Shown here: piece by piece, positions 1-8,816 of the stretch
Layout of the letters: every line of letters begins with the position of its first letter
Numbering within the stretch: position 1 is the stretch's first letter
Program-made: the position numbers and the translations under genes
Origin: Streptomyces sp. NBC_01016
GTDB taxonomy: Bacteria > Actinomycetota > Actinomycetes > Streptomycetales > Streptomycetaceae
Direction of reading: 5' to 3'
Length of the DNA: 64,000 nt
Assembly (NCBI RefSeq): GCF_026341035.1
Contig: NZ_JAPEOQ010000002.1
Span: forward strand, 1,984,001 to 2,048,000
The notes under the pieces: model-generated
Databases searched by the model: none
Told to the model about the DNA's origin: nothing
Seen by the model: the letters and a program-made list of their open reading frames with translations, nothing else

Positions 1-54
1 GAACACCTCTACACGGCCCCGAGAGCCGCCGGGCAGCCGCCCGCCGCGGGCTGA
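1..54 (+). CDS. C-terminal tail of an upstream gene, probably conservon roadblock protein (cvnB)
   Basis: An open frame enters from the left edge and stops with TGA at 52-54, giving the last 17 residues (EHLYTAPRAAGQPPAAG). The tail itself has no recognisable domain. Because a DUF742 gene and a Ras-like GTPase gene follow directly, in the usual cvnA-B-C-D order, the truncated gene is most likely the roadblock/LC7 member. That is an inference from position only. Confidence 0.5.
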   Translation, partial: EHLYTAPRAAGQPPAAG

Positions 55-71
55 CGGGCACGGTCGGCGAC

Positions 72-467
72 ATGAACGACAACGACCCCGGCAGCCAGTG
101 GTTCGACCAAGAGGCCGGGCCCCTGGTCCGCCCCTACGCGATGACCGGTGGACGGACCGCGCCGGGGCCCCAGGGAGCGCACTTCGACCTGATCGCCCTG
201 GTGTCGCTCGACACCGCGGCACCCGGCACCCACGACGACACCGCCCTCGGTCCCGAGCACCGGTCGATCATCGAGCTGTGCCGCACGGAGACCCAGACGG
301 TCGCCGAACTGGCCGCGGGCACCGACGTACCCGTGGGCGTGGTCCGTGTGCTCCTCGGCGACCTGCTCGAACTGGCCTGCGTGAAGGTCAGCAGGCCGGT
401 GCCGCCCGCACAGCTACCTGACGAGAAGATCCTGAGAGAAGTCATCGATGGGCTCAGAGCACTCTGA
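72..467 (+). CDS. cvnC: DUF742 family conservon protein (CvnC)
   Basis: A 131-residue DUF742 protein, the third member of actinobacterial conservons, which assemble at the membrane with a histidine-kinase-like CvnA, a roadblock CvnB and a GTPase CvnD. The family hallmark GPLVRPYAMTGGR lies at residues 16-28. A winged-helix-like second half follows (RSIIELCRTETQTVAELA, residues about 65-82). It ends with EVIDGLRAL, as in the second copy at 42874. The ATG lies 17 bases after the preceding stop, and the 3' end overlaps the GTPase gene by 20 bases, indicating translational coupling. No enzymatic activity is known for the family. Confidence 0.88.
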   Translation: MNDNDPGSQWFDQEAGPLVRPYAMTGGRTAPGPQGAHFDLIALVSLDTAAPGTHDDTALGPEHRSIIELCRTETQTVAELAAGTDVPVGVVRVLLGDLLELACVKVSRPVPPAQLPDEKILREVIDGLRAL

Positions 468-1056
468 CACCACGGCCGACGGCCCCACCACGGCCCTGGC
501 CCTGAAGATACTGGTCGCGGGCGGATTCGGGGTGGGCAAGACCACCCTGGTCGGCTCGGTCAGCGAGATCAGGCCGCTGCGCACCGAGGAACGCCTGAGC
601 GAAGTGGGCCAGCACGTGGACGACACCGGGGCGGTCGAACGCAAGACGACCACGACCGTCGCCATGGACTTCGGCCGCATCACCATCAGGTCCGGCCTGT
701 CTCTCTACCTGTTCGGCACGCCGGGCCAGGACCGCTTCTGGTTCCTGTGGGACGAGCTCTCGCAGGGCTCGCTCGGCGCCGTGGTCCTCGCGGACACCCG
801 GCGGCTCGAGGACTGCTTCCCCGCCGTGGACTACTTCGAGCACCGGCACATTCCGTTCGTCGTGGCGGTGAACTGCTTCGCGGACAGCAAGGCCTTCGGA
901 GCGCACGAAGTGGCCCGCGCCCTGGACCTCGACCGCGGGACACCCGTGGTGCTGTGCGACGCGCGCGACCGTGACTCGGGGAAGGAGGTGCTGATCAGAC
1001 TGGTCGAGTACGCCGGGCGCATGCACTCCGCCCGGCTGCTCGACTCTGTGGGCTGA
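448..1056 (+). CDS. cvnD: Ras-like/MglA-type GTPase of a conservon (CvnD)
   Basis: A 202-residue small GTPase. The P-loop GGFGVGKTT is at residues 26-34, the switch region TTTTVAMDFGRI follows at about 68-79, the G3-like motif FGTPGQDRFW is near 90-99, and the base-recognition segment VAVNCFAD is near 136-143. This is the typical bacterial form with GTPGQ instead of DxxGQ. In conservons the GTPase docks on the CvnA/B/C membrane complex and is thought to act as a signalling switch. It overlaps cvnC and is about 60% alike by eye to the CvnD at 43223. The incomplete operon at the left edge presumably continues upstream with cvnA and cvnB. Confidence 0.92.
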   Translation: MGSEHSDTTADGPTTALALKILVAGGFGVGKTTLVGSVSEIRPLRTEERLSEVGQHVDDTGAVERKTTTTVAMDFGRITIRSGLSLYLFGTPGQDRFWFLWDELSQGSLGAVVLADTRRLEDCFPAVDYFEHRHIPFVVAVNCFADSKAFGAHEVARALDLDRGTPVVLCDARDRDSGKEVLIRLVEYAGRMHSARLLDSVG

Positions 1057-1074
1057 CGCGGGTGGCCGGCCGGT

Positions 1075-1503
1075 TCAGCCGGCCATGTCGCCCAGCGCCA
1101 CGACCTTCTCGACCCGTACGCGGACGACGAGTTCACCCGGCACCGCGTTGCGCCGGCCGAACTCCTCGGCGCGCTCCTGGCCCATGTACCGGCCGCCGAT
1201 CCTGGTGGCCGAATCCAGCAACTCGTCCGCGTCCTCGCTGAGCTCGGCGCGGCCCTGGATCGACACGAACGAGAACGGGGGCCGCTCGTCGTCGACGCAG
1301 AGGGCGACCCGCTCGTCCCGGGCGAGGTTGCGTCCCTTGACCGTGTCCTTGCCGGTGTTGAACACGATGTCGTCGCCGTCGAGGACGAACCAGACGGGAG
1401 CGATGTGCGGGCTGCCGTCGGCCCGCACGGTGGACAACTTGGCGGTGTGAGTGCCCTCGGAGACGAAGGCCTTCCATTCCTCATCGGTCATCTTGTGTGC
1501 CAT
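1075..1503 (-). CDS. PPOX-class (pyridoxamine-5'-phosphate oxidase-like) F420/FMN-dependent oxidoreductase
   Basis: A 142-residue split-barrel flavin-binding protein of the type annotated as PPOX-class F420-dependent enzyme in actinobacteria. The diagnostic stretch TVRADGSPHIAPVWF lies at residues 25-39, followed by the strands DGDDIVFNTGKDT and ARDERVALCVDDERPP. The start MAHKM at 1503 is chosen because AAGGAGG stands eight bases upstream; longer in-frame extensions are implausible in composition. It is transcribed convergently with cvnD, leaving 18 bases between stops, and divergently from the roadblock gene at 1622. The substrate cannot be told from sequence. Confidence 0.85.
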   Translation of the reverse strand: MAHKMTDEEWKAFVSEGTHTAKLSTVRADGSPHIAPVWFVLDGDDIVFNTGKDTVKGRNLARDERVALCVDDERPPFSFVSIQGRAELSEDADELLDSATRIGGRYMGQERAEEFGRRNAVPGELVVRVRVEKVVALGDMAG

Positions 1504-1621
1504 GCGCCCATCCTCCTTGCCCGGATGCCCACCGTGGGGAAGGCTTGCGAGTGAATCCTCCGGCCAGGGGAGCGGATCCCCTCCGGGGCGGGGAGCCACA
1601 GGGAAGCGGGGACAGGGGACC

Positions 1622-2035
1622 ATGGGGCAGTACGAAGGACTCGGTTGGCTGCTGGACGACCTGACGCAGCGCGTCGAACATGTGCGGCACGCTCTGGTCC
1701 TGTCCAACGACGGCCTGGTGACGGGGGCGAGCACGGGCCTGCGCCGCGAGGACGCCGAGCACCTCGCCGCGGTCTCGTCCGGACTGCACAGCCTGGCCAA
1801 GGGATCCGGAAGGTACTTCGGCACCGGCGGAGTGCGCCAGACCATGGTCGAGTTCGACGACGCGGTGCTGTTCGTCACCGCGGCGGGCGAGGGCAGCTGC
1901 CTGTGCGTGCTCAGCGCGGCCGAGGCCGACATCGGGCAGGTCGCGTACGAGATGACGCTGCTGGTGCACCGGGTCGGCGAACGTCTCACCGTCGACCCGC
2001 GCAATCCGGAGCGAGGTCCGCTCGCAGACCTCTGA
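1622..2035 (+). CDS. Orphan roadblock/LC7 domain protein
   Basis: A 137-residue roadblock/LC7 protein closely resembling conservon CvnB proteins: the start GLGWLLDDLTQRVEHVRHAL matches the family, followed by LSNDGLVTGAST, a central SGLHSLAKGSG segment and the strand VEFDDAVLFVTAAGEGSCL. It is not followed by DUF742 or a GTPase gene, so it is an orphan. Such proteins usually bind GTPases of the MglA/CvnD type, and the cvnD at 448 is 0.6 kb away. The ATG at 1622 follows a purine-rich GGGGACAGGGGA stretch; an upstream extension would overlap the oxidoreductase gene antisense. Confidence 0.85.
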   Translation: MGQYEGLGWLLDDLTQRVEHVRHALVLSNDGLVTGASTGLRREDAEHLAAVSSGLHSLAKGSGRYFGTGGVRQTMVEFDDAVLFVTAAGEGSCLCVLSAAEADIGQVAYEMTLLVHRVGERLTVDPRNPERGPLADL

Positions 2036-2163
2036 CCTGCGGCGATGCGGGGGTCGGAAGGGTTATCCACAGGCTCGCACGGGCCTGGCCGATCCGAGCT
2101 ACGGTTCTCTCGAGTGGTCACGGAGAGTGACTGCGTCTGATTCGTAGACGGGGGAGAACCATC

Positions 2164-3042
2164 GTGCAAGGCGACATCATGACCAGGCCTCAGAGCAGCG
2201 CGGCGCGGGAACTGGGGCTGAAACGGGGCGAGTTTGACCTCGCCGTCCGGCTGGGCCGCATCCGTACCGTTCCGGCACCGGGCGGCGGCCGACGCCGTGT
2301 CCCGCGCGAGGAGATCGTCCGCATCCGTGAGGCCGAAGGGTTCCCCAACACGCTGCTCGAGCAGGTCAAGGTCGTGGGCACGGCGGAGGGCGCCATGCTC
2401 ATGGACATCCCGTCGAGCCGGTTCACCAGGCTGGCTCGCGCCGGGATGCTGACGCCCGCGAAGTTCTACGTCAACCGGTACCGCACGGTGGTGTGGCTGT
2501 ATCTCGCCCAGGAACTACGGGAGTTCGCGGGGGCAGAGGTCAACGGGCCGCTCCTGACGGGGCGGGCGCCCGACAGGGTGCGCGCCAGGCTGCAGGACGG
2601 TGCGGATCTGCGGCCGAAGAACTGGCGGGCCAGGCACGCCGGATATCTGCTCGGGCAGGCCGACGGGCCATGGGACCGGGCGGCGGCCGTCGCCACGCTC
2701 CTGGACCCGACGCAGCTCGCGGAACTCGTCGTGAGCCCCTACGAGCGGGCCCATCTGCAGCGACTGCGGCCCGACGAGTTCTGGTACGGAGCACCGGAGT
2801 CGCCCAACGCCGCGATCGTCCAGCGCATCCTGACCGCCGACGACCCGGACGAGATCAGCTGGCTGCGCGGGAACCTGCTGCTCAACCTGGAGGAGGCCCG
2901 CAGGCGGAGCCCCGCACCACGGCCCGCCGGGCACATGGAGCCTGCGGCGGCGCTGCCGCAGGCCCCGCCGGAGCCCGTCGCCGAGCCTCCGGAGGTGCGG
3001 CCGCGGAGCCTGTGGGCCCGCCTCGTCGGAAGAGGAGCCTGA
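2164..3042 (+). CDS. DUF6397-like protein with N-terminal helix-turn-helix
   Basis: A 292-residue protein resembling the Streptomyces DUF6397 family, whose function is not established. Residues 15-60 (REL-GLKRGEFDLAVRLGRI, then RRRVPREEIVRI) look like a MerR/excisionase-type winged helix that reads as DNA-binding, and a second such unit (MDIPSSRFTRLARAGMLTP) follows near 79-97. The C-terminal 45 residues are Pro/Ala/Glu-rich and end in a basic patch. The GTG at 2164 is preceded by GGGGGAG at a good spacing; an internal ATG (residue 6) is the alternative. It stands alone, convergent with the thioesterase gene. Confidence 0.7.
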   Translation: MQGDIMTRPQSSAARELGLKRGEFDLAVRLGRIRTVPAPGGGRRRVPREEIVRIREAEGFPNTLLEQVKVVGTAEGAMLMDIPSSRFTRLARAGMLTPAKFYVNRYRTVVWLYLAQELREFAGAEVNGPLLTGRAPDRVRARLQDGADLRPKNWRARHAGYLLGQADGPWDRAAAVATLLDPTQLAELVVSPYERAHLQRLRPDEFWYGAPESPNAAIVQRILTADDPDEISWLRGNLLLNLEEARRRSPAPRPAGHMEPAAALPQAPPEPVAEPPEVRPRSLWARLVGRGA

Positions 3043-3073
3043 ACCGCCGCACGGCCCGCGCCTGTTCGGTCGC

Positions 3074-3090
3074 CCGGCGCGGAGCGCCGG
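3074..3090. terminator. GC-rich hairpin between convergent genes
   Basis: Perfect 7-bp stem CCGGCGC / GCGCCGG with a GGA loop, placed between the stops of two convergent genes (3042 and 3103). It has no T-run, as is common in streptomycetes. It could work in both directions. The terminator role is inferred from position. Confidence 0.45.
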
Positions 3091-3102
3091 CCCCGCGCCC
3101 GG

Positions 3103-3975
3103 TCAGCCCTCGAGCTTGCGGAACAGCCCCTCTTGGACCACGGAGACCAGCAGGCGGCCCTCCGTGTCGTAGATGCGGCCACGGGCAAGGCCACGGCCGC
3201 CCGTCGCGATCGGCGACTCCTGGTCGTACAGGAACCACTCATCGGCACGGAAAGGACGGTGGAACCACATGGCGTGGTCGAGCGAGGCCATATCGAAGCC
3301 GCGCGGACCCCACAGCGGTTCGACCGGCAGCCGCACGGCGTCGAGCAGCGTCATATCGCTCGCGTAGGTGAGCGCGCACGTGTGCACGAGCGGATCGTCG
3401 CCGAGGGGGCCCACGGCACGCATCCACACCGCGCTGCGCGGCTCGGCCGCCTCGATGTCCTCGGGCGACCAGCGCAGCCGGTCGACGTAGCGGATGTCGA
3501 AGGGCTGCCGGCGAGCCATCCGCTCCAGGGCGTCGGGCAGCGCGCCCAGATGGCCCCGCACCTCGTCGGCGATCGTCGGCAGCGAATCCGGATCCGGCAC
3601 CTGCCGGGCCGGCGGCAACTGGTGCTCGAAGGCACCCTCTTCGGGCTTGTGGAAGGAGGCGGTGAGATTGAAGATCGTGCGGCCCTGCTGCACGGCGGTG
3701 ACGCGCCGCGTGGTGAACGAGCGCCCGTCGCGCATTCGCTCGACCTGGTACACGATCGGCACGCCGGGGCGGCCGGGGCGAATGAAGTACGCGTGCAGCG
3801 AGTGCACGGGGCGGTCGCCCTCGGTGGTGCGTCCCGCCGCCACCAGGGCCTGGCCCGCGACCTGTCCGCCGAAGACGCGCTGGAGGGACTCGTCCGGGCT
3901 GAGTCCGCGGAAGATGTTGACCTCGATCTGCTCCAGGTCGAGCAGGTCGACGAGCCGCTCCGCAGGATTCGTCAT
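3103..3975 (-). CDS. tesB: Acyl-CoA thioesterase II (TesB)
   Basis: A 290-residue double hot-dog thioesterase that hydrolyses medium/long-chain acyl-CoA in the cytoplasm. The first hot-dog carries RVFGGQVAGQALVAA (residues about 33-47) and SLHAYFIRPGRP; the second carries SLDHAMWFHRPFRADEW with the catalytic-type Asp, and VVQEGLFR with the conserved Gln near the C-terminus. Length is normal for TesB (about 285-290). The ATG at 3975 (MTNPAERLVDLLDLE) has a GAGAGAG ribosome site; the upstream frame extension has no family similarity. The gene lies 82 bases downstream of the helicase gene on the same strand and may be co-transcribed with it. Confidence 0.93.
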   Translation of the reverse strand: MTNPAERLVDLLDLEQIEVNIFRGLSPDESLQRVFGGQVAGQALVAAGRTTEGDRPVHSLHAYFIRPGRPGVPIVYQVERMRDGRSFTTRRVTAVQQGRTIFNLTASFHKPEEGAFEHQLPPARQVPDPDSLPTIADEVRGHLGALPDALERMARRQPFDIRYVDRLRWSPEDIEAAEPRSAVWMRAVGPLGDDPLVHTCALTYASDMTLLDAVRLPVEPLWGPRGFDMASLDHAMWFHRPFRADEWFLYDQESPIATGGRGLARGRIYDTEGRLLVSVVQEGLFRKLEG

Positions 3976-4057
3976 GGGTGGATCTCTCTCGTGTGTGCGG
4001 CCGGAGGGGACCGGCGCAGGGGCGCGGCCGGAATCTACCGTCCGACCGTCCTTGGAA

Positions 4058-6571
4058 TTACAACTGACCGACGTCCGTGACCCGGACGACGGCACGGCCC
4101 TCGGTGTCGGATGCCGCGAGGTCGACCTCGGCGCTGATGCCCCAGTCGTGGTCGCCGTTCGGGTCCGCGAAGGTCTGGCGGACCTTCCACAGCCCGTGCT
4201 CCGGGTCCTCCTCGATCATGAGCAGCTTGGGGCCGCGCGCGTCCGGGCCGGTGCCGAGGTCCTCGTACTCGTCCCAGTACTTGTCCATCGCGTCGCCCCA
4301 GGCGTCCGCGTTCCAGCCCGAGTCGCCGTCCAGCTCGCCGAGTTCCTCGACGTTGTCGAGCGCCGCGAGTTCGACGCGGCGGAACATGGCGTTGCGGACG
4401 AGGACCCGGAAGGCGCGCGCGTTCGCCGTGACCGGCTTGACCTGGTCGGCCTTCTCCTGGGCCTCCTCGGCGGTCATCTCACCCGGGTTGGCGAGCTGCT
4501 CCCACTCGTCCAGGAGGCTGGAGTCGACCTGGCGCACCATCTCGCCGAGCCAGGCGATCAGGTCCTCCAGGTCCTCCGACTTCAGGTCGTCGGGCACCGT
4601 GTGGTCGAGCGTCTTGTACGCGCTCGCCAGGTAGCGCAGGACGATGCCCTCGGTCCGGGCGAGCTCGTAGTGGGACACGAACTCCGTGAAGGTCATGGCG
4701 CGTTCGTACATGTCGCGGATCACGGACTTCGGGGACAGCGGGTGGTCGCCGACCCACGGGTGGCTCTGCCGGTAGGTGTCGTAGGCGTGGAAGAGCAGCT
4801 CCTCCAGGGGCTTCGGATACGAGATGTCCTGGAGGCGCTCCATCCGGTCCTCGTACTCGACCCCGTCCGCCTTCATCTGGCCGACGGCCTCGCCGCGCGC
4901 CTTGTTCTGCTGGGCGTGCAGGATCTGCCGCGGGTCGTCGAGCGTGGACTCCACGACGGAGACCATGTCGAGGGCGTACGAGGGCGACTCCTGGTCGAGC
5001 AGGTCGAACGAGGCGAGGGCGAACGTCGACAGCGGCTGGTTGAGCGCGAAGTCCTGTTGCAGGTCGACGGTCAGGCGCACGATGCGGCCGGTCGGATCCG
5101 GCGTGTCCAGCTTCTCGACGATGCCGCCGTCCAGGAGCGAGCGGTAGATCGCGATGGCCCGGCGGATGTGCCGCAGCTGCGCCTTGCGCGGCTCGTGGTT
5201 GTCCTCGAGGAGGTGCCGCATCGCGTCGAAGGCGTTGCCCGGGCGGGCGATGACCGACAGGAGCATCGTGTGCGTGACACGGAAGCGCGAGGTGAGCGGC
5301 TCCGGGTCGGAGCCGATCAGCTTCTCGAAGGTGCTCTCCGTCCAGGCGACGAAGCCCTCCGGGGCCTTCTTGCGGACCACCTTGCGGCGCTTCTTGGGGT
5401 CGTCGCCTGCCTTGTTGAGCGCCTTCTCGTTCTCGATGACGTGCTCGGGTGCCTGCGCCACGACGAAGCCCGCAGTGTCGAACCCGGCGCGACCTGCACG
5501 ACCCGCGATCTGGTGGAACTCTCGCGCGCGCAGCGTCCGCACGCGCGTGCCGTCGTACTTGGTGAGGGCGGTGAACAGCACTGTGCGGATGGGCACGTTG
5601 ACGCCGACGCCGAGGGTGTCGGTGCCGCAGATGACCTTCAACAGGCCAGCCTGGGCGAGCTTTTCCACCAGGCGGCGGTACTTCGGCAGCATGCCGGCGT
5701 GGTGCACACCGATGCCATGGCGTACGTAACGGGAGAGGTTGCGGCCGAACTTGGTGGTGAACCGGAAGTTGCCGATCAGCTCGGCGATCTGGTCTTTCTC
5801 CTCGCGCGTGCACATGTTGATGCTCATCAGCGCCTGCGCGCGCTCGACGGCCTGCGCCTGCGTGAAGTGCACGATGTAGACGGGCGCCTGCTTCGTCTCC
5901 AGGAGCTCCGTCAGCGTCTCCGTGAGCGGCGTGAGCCGGTACTCGTACGAGAGCGGTACGGGGCGCGTCGCCGAGCGGACCACCGACGTGGTCCTGCCGG
6001 TGCGGCGCGTGAGGTCCTTCTCGAACATGGAGACGTCGCCGAGCGTCGCCGACATCAGGATGAACTGCGCCTGCGGCAGTTCGAGCAGCGGAATCTGCCA
6101 GGCCCAGCCGCGGTCCCCCTCCGCGTAGAAGTGGAACTCGTCCATCACGACCTGGCCGATGTCGGCCTGCGCGCCGTCGCGCAGCGCGATGGAGGCGAGG
6201 ACCTCGGCGGTGCAGCAGATGACGGGCGCGTCCGAGTTCACGGAGGCGTCGCCGGTCAGCATGCCGACGTTCTCCGTGCCGAAGAGCTTGCACAGCTCGA
6301 AGAACTTCTCGGACACCAGCGCCTTGATCGGCGCCGTGTAGAAGGTGACCTCGTCCCGGGCCAGCGCGGCGAAGTGCGCACCGGCGGCGATCATGGACTT
6401 GCCGGACCCGGTGGGCGTCGAAACGATCACGTTCGCGCCCGACACCACCTCGATCAGCGCCTCCTCCTGGTGGGGATAGAGGGTGAGCCCGCGCTCCTCG
6501 GACCACGACTCGAAGGCGTCGTAGAGGGCGTCCGGGTCGGCGGTCTTCGGGAGCTGATCGATAAGGGTCAC
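4058..6571 (-). CDS. DEAD/DEAH-box superfamily 2 helicase with C-terminal DUF3516
   Basis: An 837-residue Ski2-like RNA/DNA helicase. Motif I STPTGSGKS is at about residues 49-57, motif II VVMDEFHFY near 145-153, motif III MSATLGD, and motif VI QIAGRAGRAGFD near 345-356. The remaining 450 residues match the actinobacterial DUF3516 C-terminal region (KSVIRDMYERAMTF; LRYLASAYKTLDHTVP). The GTG at 6571 (VTLIDQLPKTADPD) is taken as the start because family members begin here; the longer frame to 6982 runs into unrelated low-complexity sequence. Role in RNA turnover is likely from the family but untested. The 5' side faces the divergent gene at 6765. Confidence 0.9.
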   Translation of the reverse strand: MTLIDQLPKTADPDALYDAFESWSEERGLTLYPHQEEALIEVVSGANVIVSTPTGSGKSMIAAGAHFAALARDEVTFYTAPIKALVSEKFFELCKLFGTENVGMLTGDASVNSDAPVICCTAEVLASIALRDGAQADIGQVVMDEFHFYAEGDRGWAWQIPLLELPQAQFILMSATLGDVSMFEKDLTRRTGRTTSVVRSATRPVPLSYEYRLTPLTETLTELLETKQAPVYIVHFTQAQAVERAQALMSINMCTREEKDQIAELIGNFRFTTKFGRNLSRYVRHGIGVHHAGMLPKYRRLVEKLAQAGLLKVICGTDTLGVGVNVPIRTVLFTALTKYDGTRVRTLRAREFHQIAGRAGRAGFDTAGFVVAQAPEHVIENEKALNKAGDDPKKRRKVVRKKAPEGFVAWTESTFEKLIGSDPEPLTSRFRVTHTMLLSVIARPGNAFDAMRHLLEDNHEPRKAQLRHIRRAIAIYRSLLDGGIVEKLDTPDPTGRIVRLTVDLQQDFALNQPLSTFALASFDLLDQESPSYALDMVSVVESTLDDPRQILHAQQNKARGEAVGQMKADGVEYEDRMERLQDISYPKPLEELLFHAYDTYRQSHPWVGDHPLSPKSVIRDMYERAMTFTEFVSHYELARTEGIVLRYLASAYKTLDHTVPDDLKSEDLEDLIAWLGEMVRQVDSSLLDEWEQLANPGEMTAEEAQEKADQVKPVTANARAFRVLVRNAMFRRVELAALDNVEELGELDGDSGWNADAWGDAMDKYWDEYEDLGTGPDARGPKLLMIEEDPEHGLWKVRQTFADPNGDHDWGISAEVDLAASDTEGRAVVRVTDVGQL

Positions 6572-6764
6572 GGAACCATCTTGCCTGCCATCCGGCTCGA
6601 TCCGGCAATCGGATGTCGGAGCGAAGATCACGAAGGCTACGCTGGGTCGCCGACGGGGCGTCAGCACGCGCGCGGCCCTCACGGGGCAACTCGGCGCAGC
6701 AACAAGCGACATGTCGGTACATCGCGCGCGGCCGGCACAACAGAAACAGGGGCGGAACACAGCC

Positions 6765-7559
6765 ATGATGGGACCGGCACACTCGCTGTCAGGAGCGGCG
6801 GCCTGGCTGGGGGTGGGGGCGGCGACAACGGCGGCCGGGTACCCGATGCCGTGGCCTGTCCTCCTCGTCGGAGCGCTGATCTGCGCGGGCGCCGCGCTCG
6901 CCCCGGACCTCGACCACAAGTCGGCGACCATCTCGGGCGCCTTCGGCCCGATCTCCCGGGGCCTTTGCGAGATCGTCGACAAACTCTCGTACTCCGTCTA
7001 CAAGGGGACCCGGATGCAGGGCGACCCCCGGCGCTCGGGCGGTCACCGCACGCTCACCCACACGTGGGTCTGGGCGGTCCTCATCGGGGCGGGCGCCTCG
7101 GCCCTGGCGATCTTCGGCGGCCGCTGGGCCGTCCTCGGGATCCTCTTCGTGCACATGGTGCTCGCCATCGAGGGCCTGCTGTGGCGGGCGGCCCGCGGTC
7201 ACAGCAGCGACCTCCTCGTATGGCTGCTCGCGGCGACCAGCGCGTGGATTCTCGCGGGCATCCTGGACCAGCCCGGCAACGGCTCGGACTGGCTGTTCAC
7301 CGACCCCGGCCAGGAGTACCTGTGGCTGGGCCTGCCGATCGTGCTCGGCGCCCTCATGCACGACATCGGGGACGCGCTCACCGTCTCGGGCTGCCCGATC
7401 CTGTGGCCCATCCCGATCGGCCGCAAGCGCTGGTACCCGATCGGGCCGCCGAAGCTGATGCGGTTCCGCGCCGGCAGCTGGATCGAGCTGAAGGTGCTCA
7501 TGCCGGTGTTCATGCTGGCCGGCGGCGTGGGGTGCGCGGCCGCGCTCAACTTCATCTGA
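6765..7559 (+). CDS. YdjM/LexA-binding-type membrane-bound metal-dependent hydrolase
   Basis: A 264-residue integral membrane protein of the family annotated as metal-dependent hydrolase (YdjM type). Metal-ligand style motifs are visible: AHSLSGA near the start, APDLDHKS at about 45-52, GGHRTLTHTW near 92-101 and LGALMHDIGDALT near 203-215. Several hydrophobic helices lie between them. Two adjacent ATGs (6765, 6768) follow AACAGGGGCGG; 6765 is taken. It is divergent from the helicase gene and convergent with the anti-sigma factor gene. Substrate unknown. Confidence 0.8.
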   Translation: MMGPAHSLSGAAAWLGVGAATTAAGYPMPWPVLLVGALICAGAALAPDLDHKSATISGAFGPISRGLCEIVDKLSYSVYKGTRMQGDPRRSGGHRTLTHTWVWAVLIGAGASALAIFGGRWAVLGILFVHMVLAIEGLLWRAARGHSSDLLVWLLAATSAWILAGILDQPGNGSDWLFTDPGQEYLWLGLPIVLGALMHDIGDALTVSGCPILWPIPIGRKRWYPIGPPKLMRFRAGSWIELKVLMPVFMLAGGVGCAAALNFI

Positions 7560-7588
7560 CCGAGGGCCGGCTCCGCGATGGGCGGGCG

Positions 7589-8242
7589 TCAGCCGTCCAG
7601 GTCGGCGGACGCCCAGACCCGACCGCTGGCGTCCACCAGGTCGACCCGGTCGATCGAGCTCGCCGCTCCGTCGGCGATCCAGGTGGCCCGCCCGGACGAC
7701 GGCAGCCACCAGTGGCCCGCGTCGCGGACGGAGCCGTCCTTCAGCAGGAGCCGGCACGTGTAGTAGCCGCCGGCGCCGCTGTCGGCGAGCTGCATGACCA
7801 CCACGCGCCGGTCGCCGACGCGGCTGGGCTCGACCGTGCCCACCGCCGTCCCGGAGCCGGTGACGAGCGCGGCCCCTTGGTCGCTCGCGGTGACCGTGGG
7901 CGGGTTTCCCCCGCCGAGGTGGCCGAGGACCGTGGCGCCGGCGCCTCCCGCACACACGCCGGCGAGCACGGCCGCCGCGACGAGCAGGGCCGGCCGCCGC
8001 AGCGCGCGGCGCCGCGTCGGTCGGTGCACGTCGAGGCGTTCAAGGACCCGTGCGTCGAACCCTGCCGGGGCGGCGAGCACGGGCGTCGCGGGCAGCACAC
8101 TGTCGACGGCCGCGGACAGGTCGTCGTAGGCGGAGCGGCAGTTCGAGCACAGGGAGAGGTGGCGCAGCAGCTCGTCCTGCCCACCGGGGAGCGTGCCGAG
8201 CGCGAGGGCGACCAGCTCGTCCTCATCGGGGTGGTGTGCCAT
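7589..8242 (-). CDS. Zinc-finger anti-sigma factor (RskA-like C-terminal domain)
   Basis: A 217-residue anti-sigma factor. The cytoplasmic N-terminus has the HxxxCxxC zinc-binding signature in HLSLCSNCRSAYDDL (residues about 28-42). A single membrane helix (RPALLVAAAVLAGVCAG) is near residues 84-100, followed by an extracytoplasmic RskA-type domain ending in VDASGRVWASADLDG. The start at 8242 overlaps the end of the sigma factor gene by 20 bases, so the two are translationally coupled. It should hold the neighbouring sigma factor inactive at the membrane until a periplasm-side signal triggers its proteolysis or release. Confidence 0.9.
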   Translation of the reverse strand: MAHHPDEDELVALALGTLPGGQDELLRHLSLCSNCRSAYDDLSAAVDSVLPATPVLAAPAGFDARVLERLDVHRPTRRRALRRPALLVAAAVLAGVCAGGAGATVLGHLGGGNPPTVTASDQGAALVTGSGTAVGTVEPSRVGDRRVVVMQLADSGAGGYYTCRLLLKDGSVRDAGHWWLPSSGRATWIADGAASSIDRVDLVDASGRVWASADLDG

Positions 8243-8816
8243 CGCGGCTCTCCTCCTTCGACGCCTCACGCAGCCTCCGCAGGCCGGTCCGGATCCGGGT
8301 CTTGGCGGTGCCGAGCGGGATGTCCTCGTGGCGGCCCACCTCCTGCGCCGTGCACCCGCCGAGCACCGCGAGCGCGACCGCGCGGGCCTGCTCGACCGGC
8401 AGGGCGCGCAACCGTCGGACGGCACGTTCGCTTTCGATGGAGACCAGGGCGAGGCGCTCCGGGCTCTCGCTCTGCAGGGTTACGTCGAGCAGCCGCTCCA
8501 GGGTCTCGGCCAGCACCGGCACGGGCCTGCGGGCGCGTACGGCGTCGATGGCGGCATTGCGCGTGATCGTCAGTAGCCACGTGAGGGCCGAGGCGCGGCG
8601 GGCGTCGTAGCTGCCCGCGGCCCGCCAGGCCCGGACGAACACCTCCTGGCTCACGTCCTCGGCCAGCGCGGAGTCGCGGGTGACCGACAGCGCGAGTCCG
8701 TACACCGCGTCCTGGAAGCGGCGCACGAAGGCGACGGCCGCCTGCTCGTCGCCCAGGGCGAAACCGGCGACGAGCGAGGCGTCGTCGGCGCGATCCGCCC
8801 GCGAGAACAGTTCCAC
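8223..8816 (-). CDS. ECF-family RNA polymerase sigma factor
   Basis: A 197-residue ECF sigma factor. Region 2 contains DAVYGLALSVTRDSALAEDVSQEVFVRAW (residues 36-64) with the usual DVxQEVF core and ALTWLLTITRNAAID. Region 4 contains LPVEQARAVALAVLGGCTAQEVGRHEDIPLGTAKTRI and RTGLRRLRE. It is paired with a zinc-finger/RskA-like anti-sigma gene directly downstream, resembling SigK-type (ECF19) pairs. The lipoprotein gene at 8937 is divergent across 120 bases and is a plausible regulon member. The start ATG (MELFSRADRADD) is the only sensible one. Confidence 0.92.
   Translation of the reverse strand: MELFSRADRADDASLVAGFALGDEQAAVAFVRRFQDAVYGLALSVTRDSALAEDVSQEVFVRAWRAAGSYDARRASALTWLLTITRNAAIDAVRARRPVPVLAETLERLLDVTLQSESPERLALVSIESERAVRRLRALPVEQARAVALAVLGGCTAQEVGRHEDIPLGTAKTRIRTGLRRLREASKEESRDGTPPR

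Noticed and set aside
3494..8566. Very long plus-strand open frame (about 1690 codons)
   Set aside because: It runs antisense to the thioesterase, helicase and anti-sigma genes and across the YdjM-like gene in another frame. Its product is Arg/Val/Asp-rich low-complexity sequence, typical of high-GC shadow frames.
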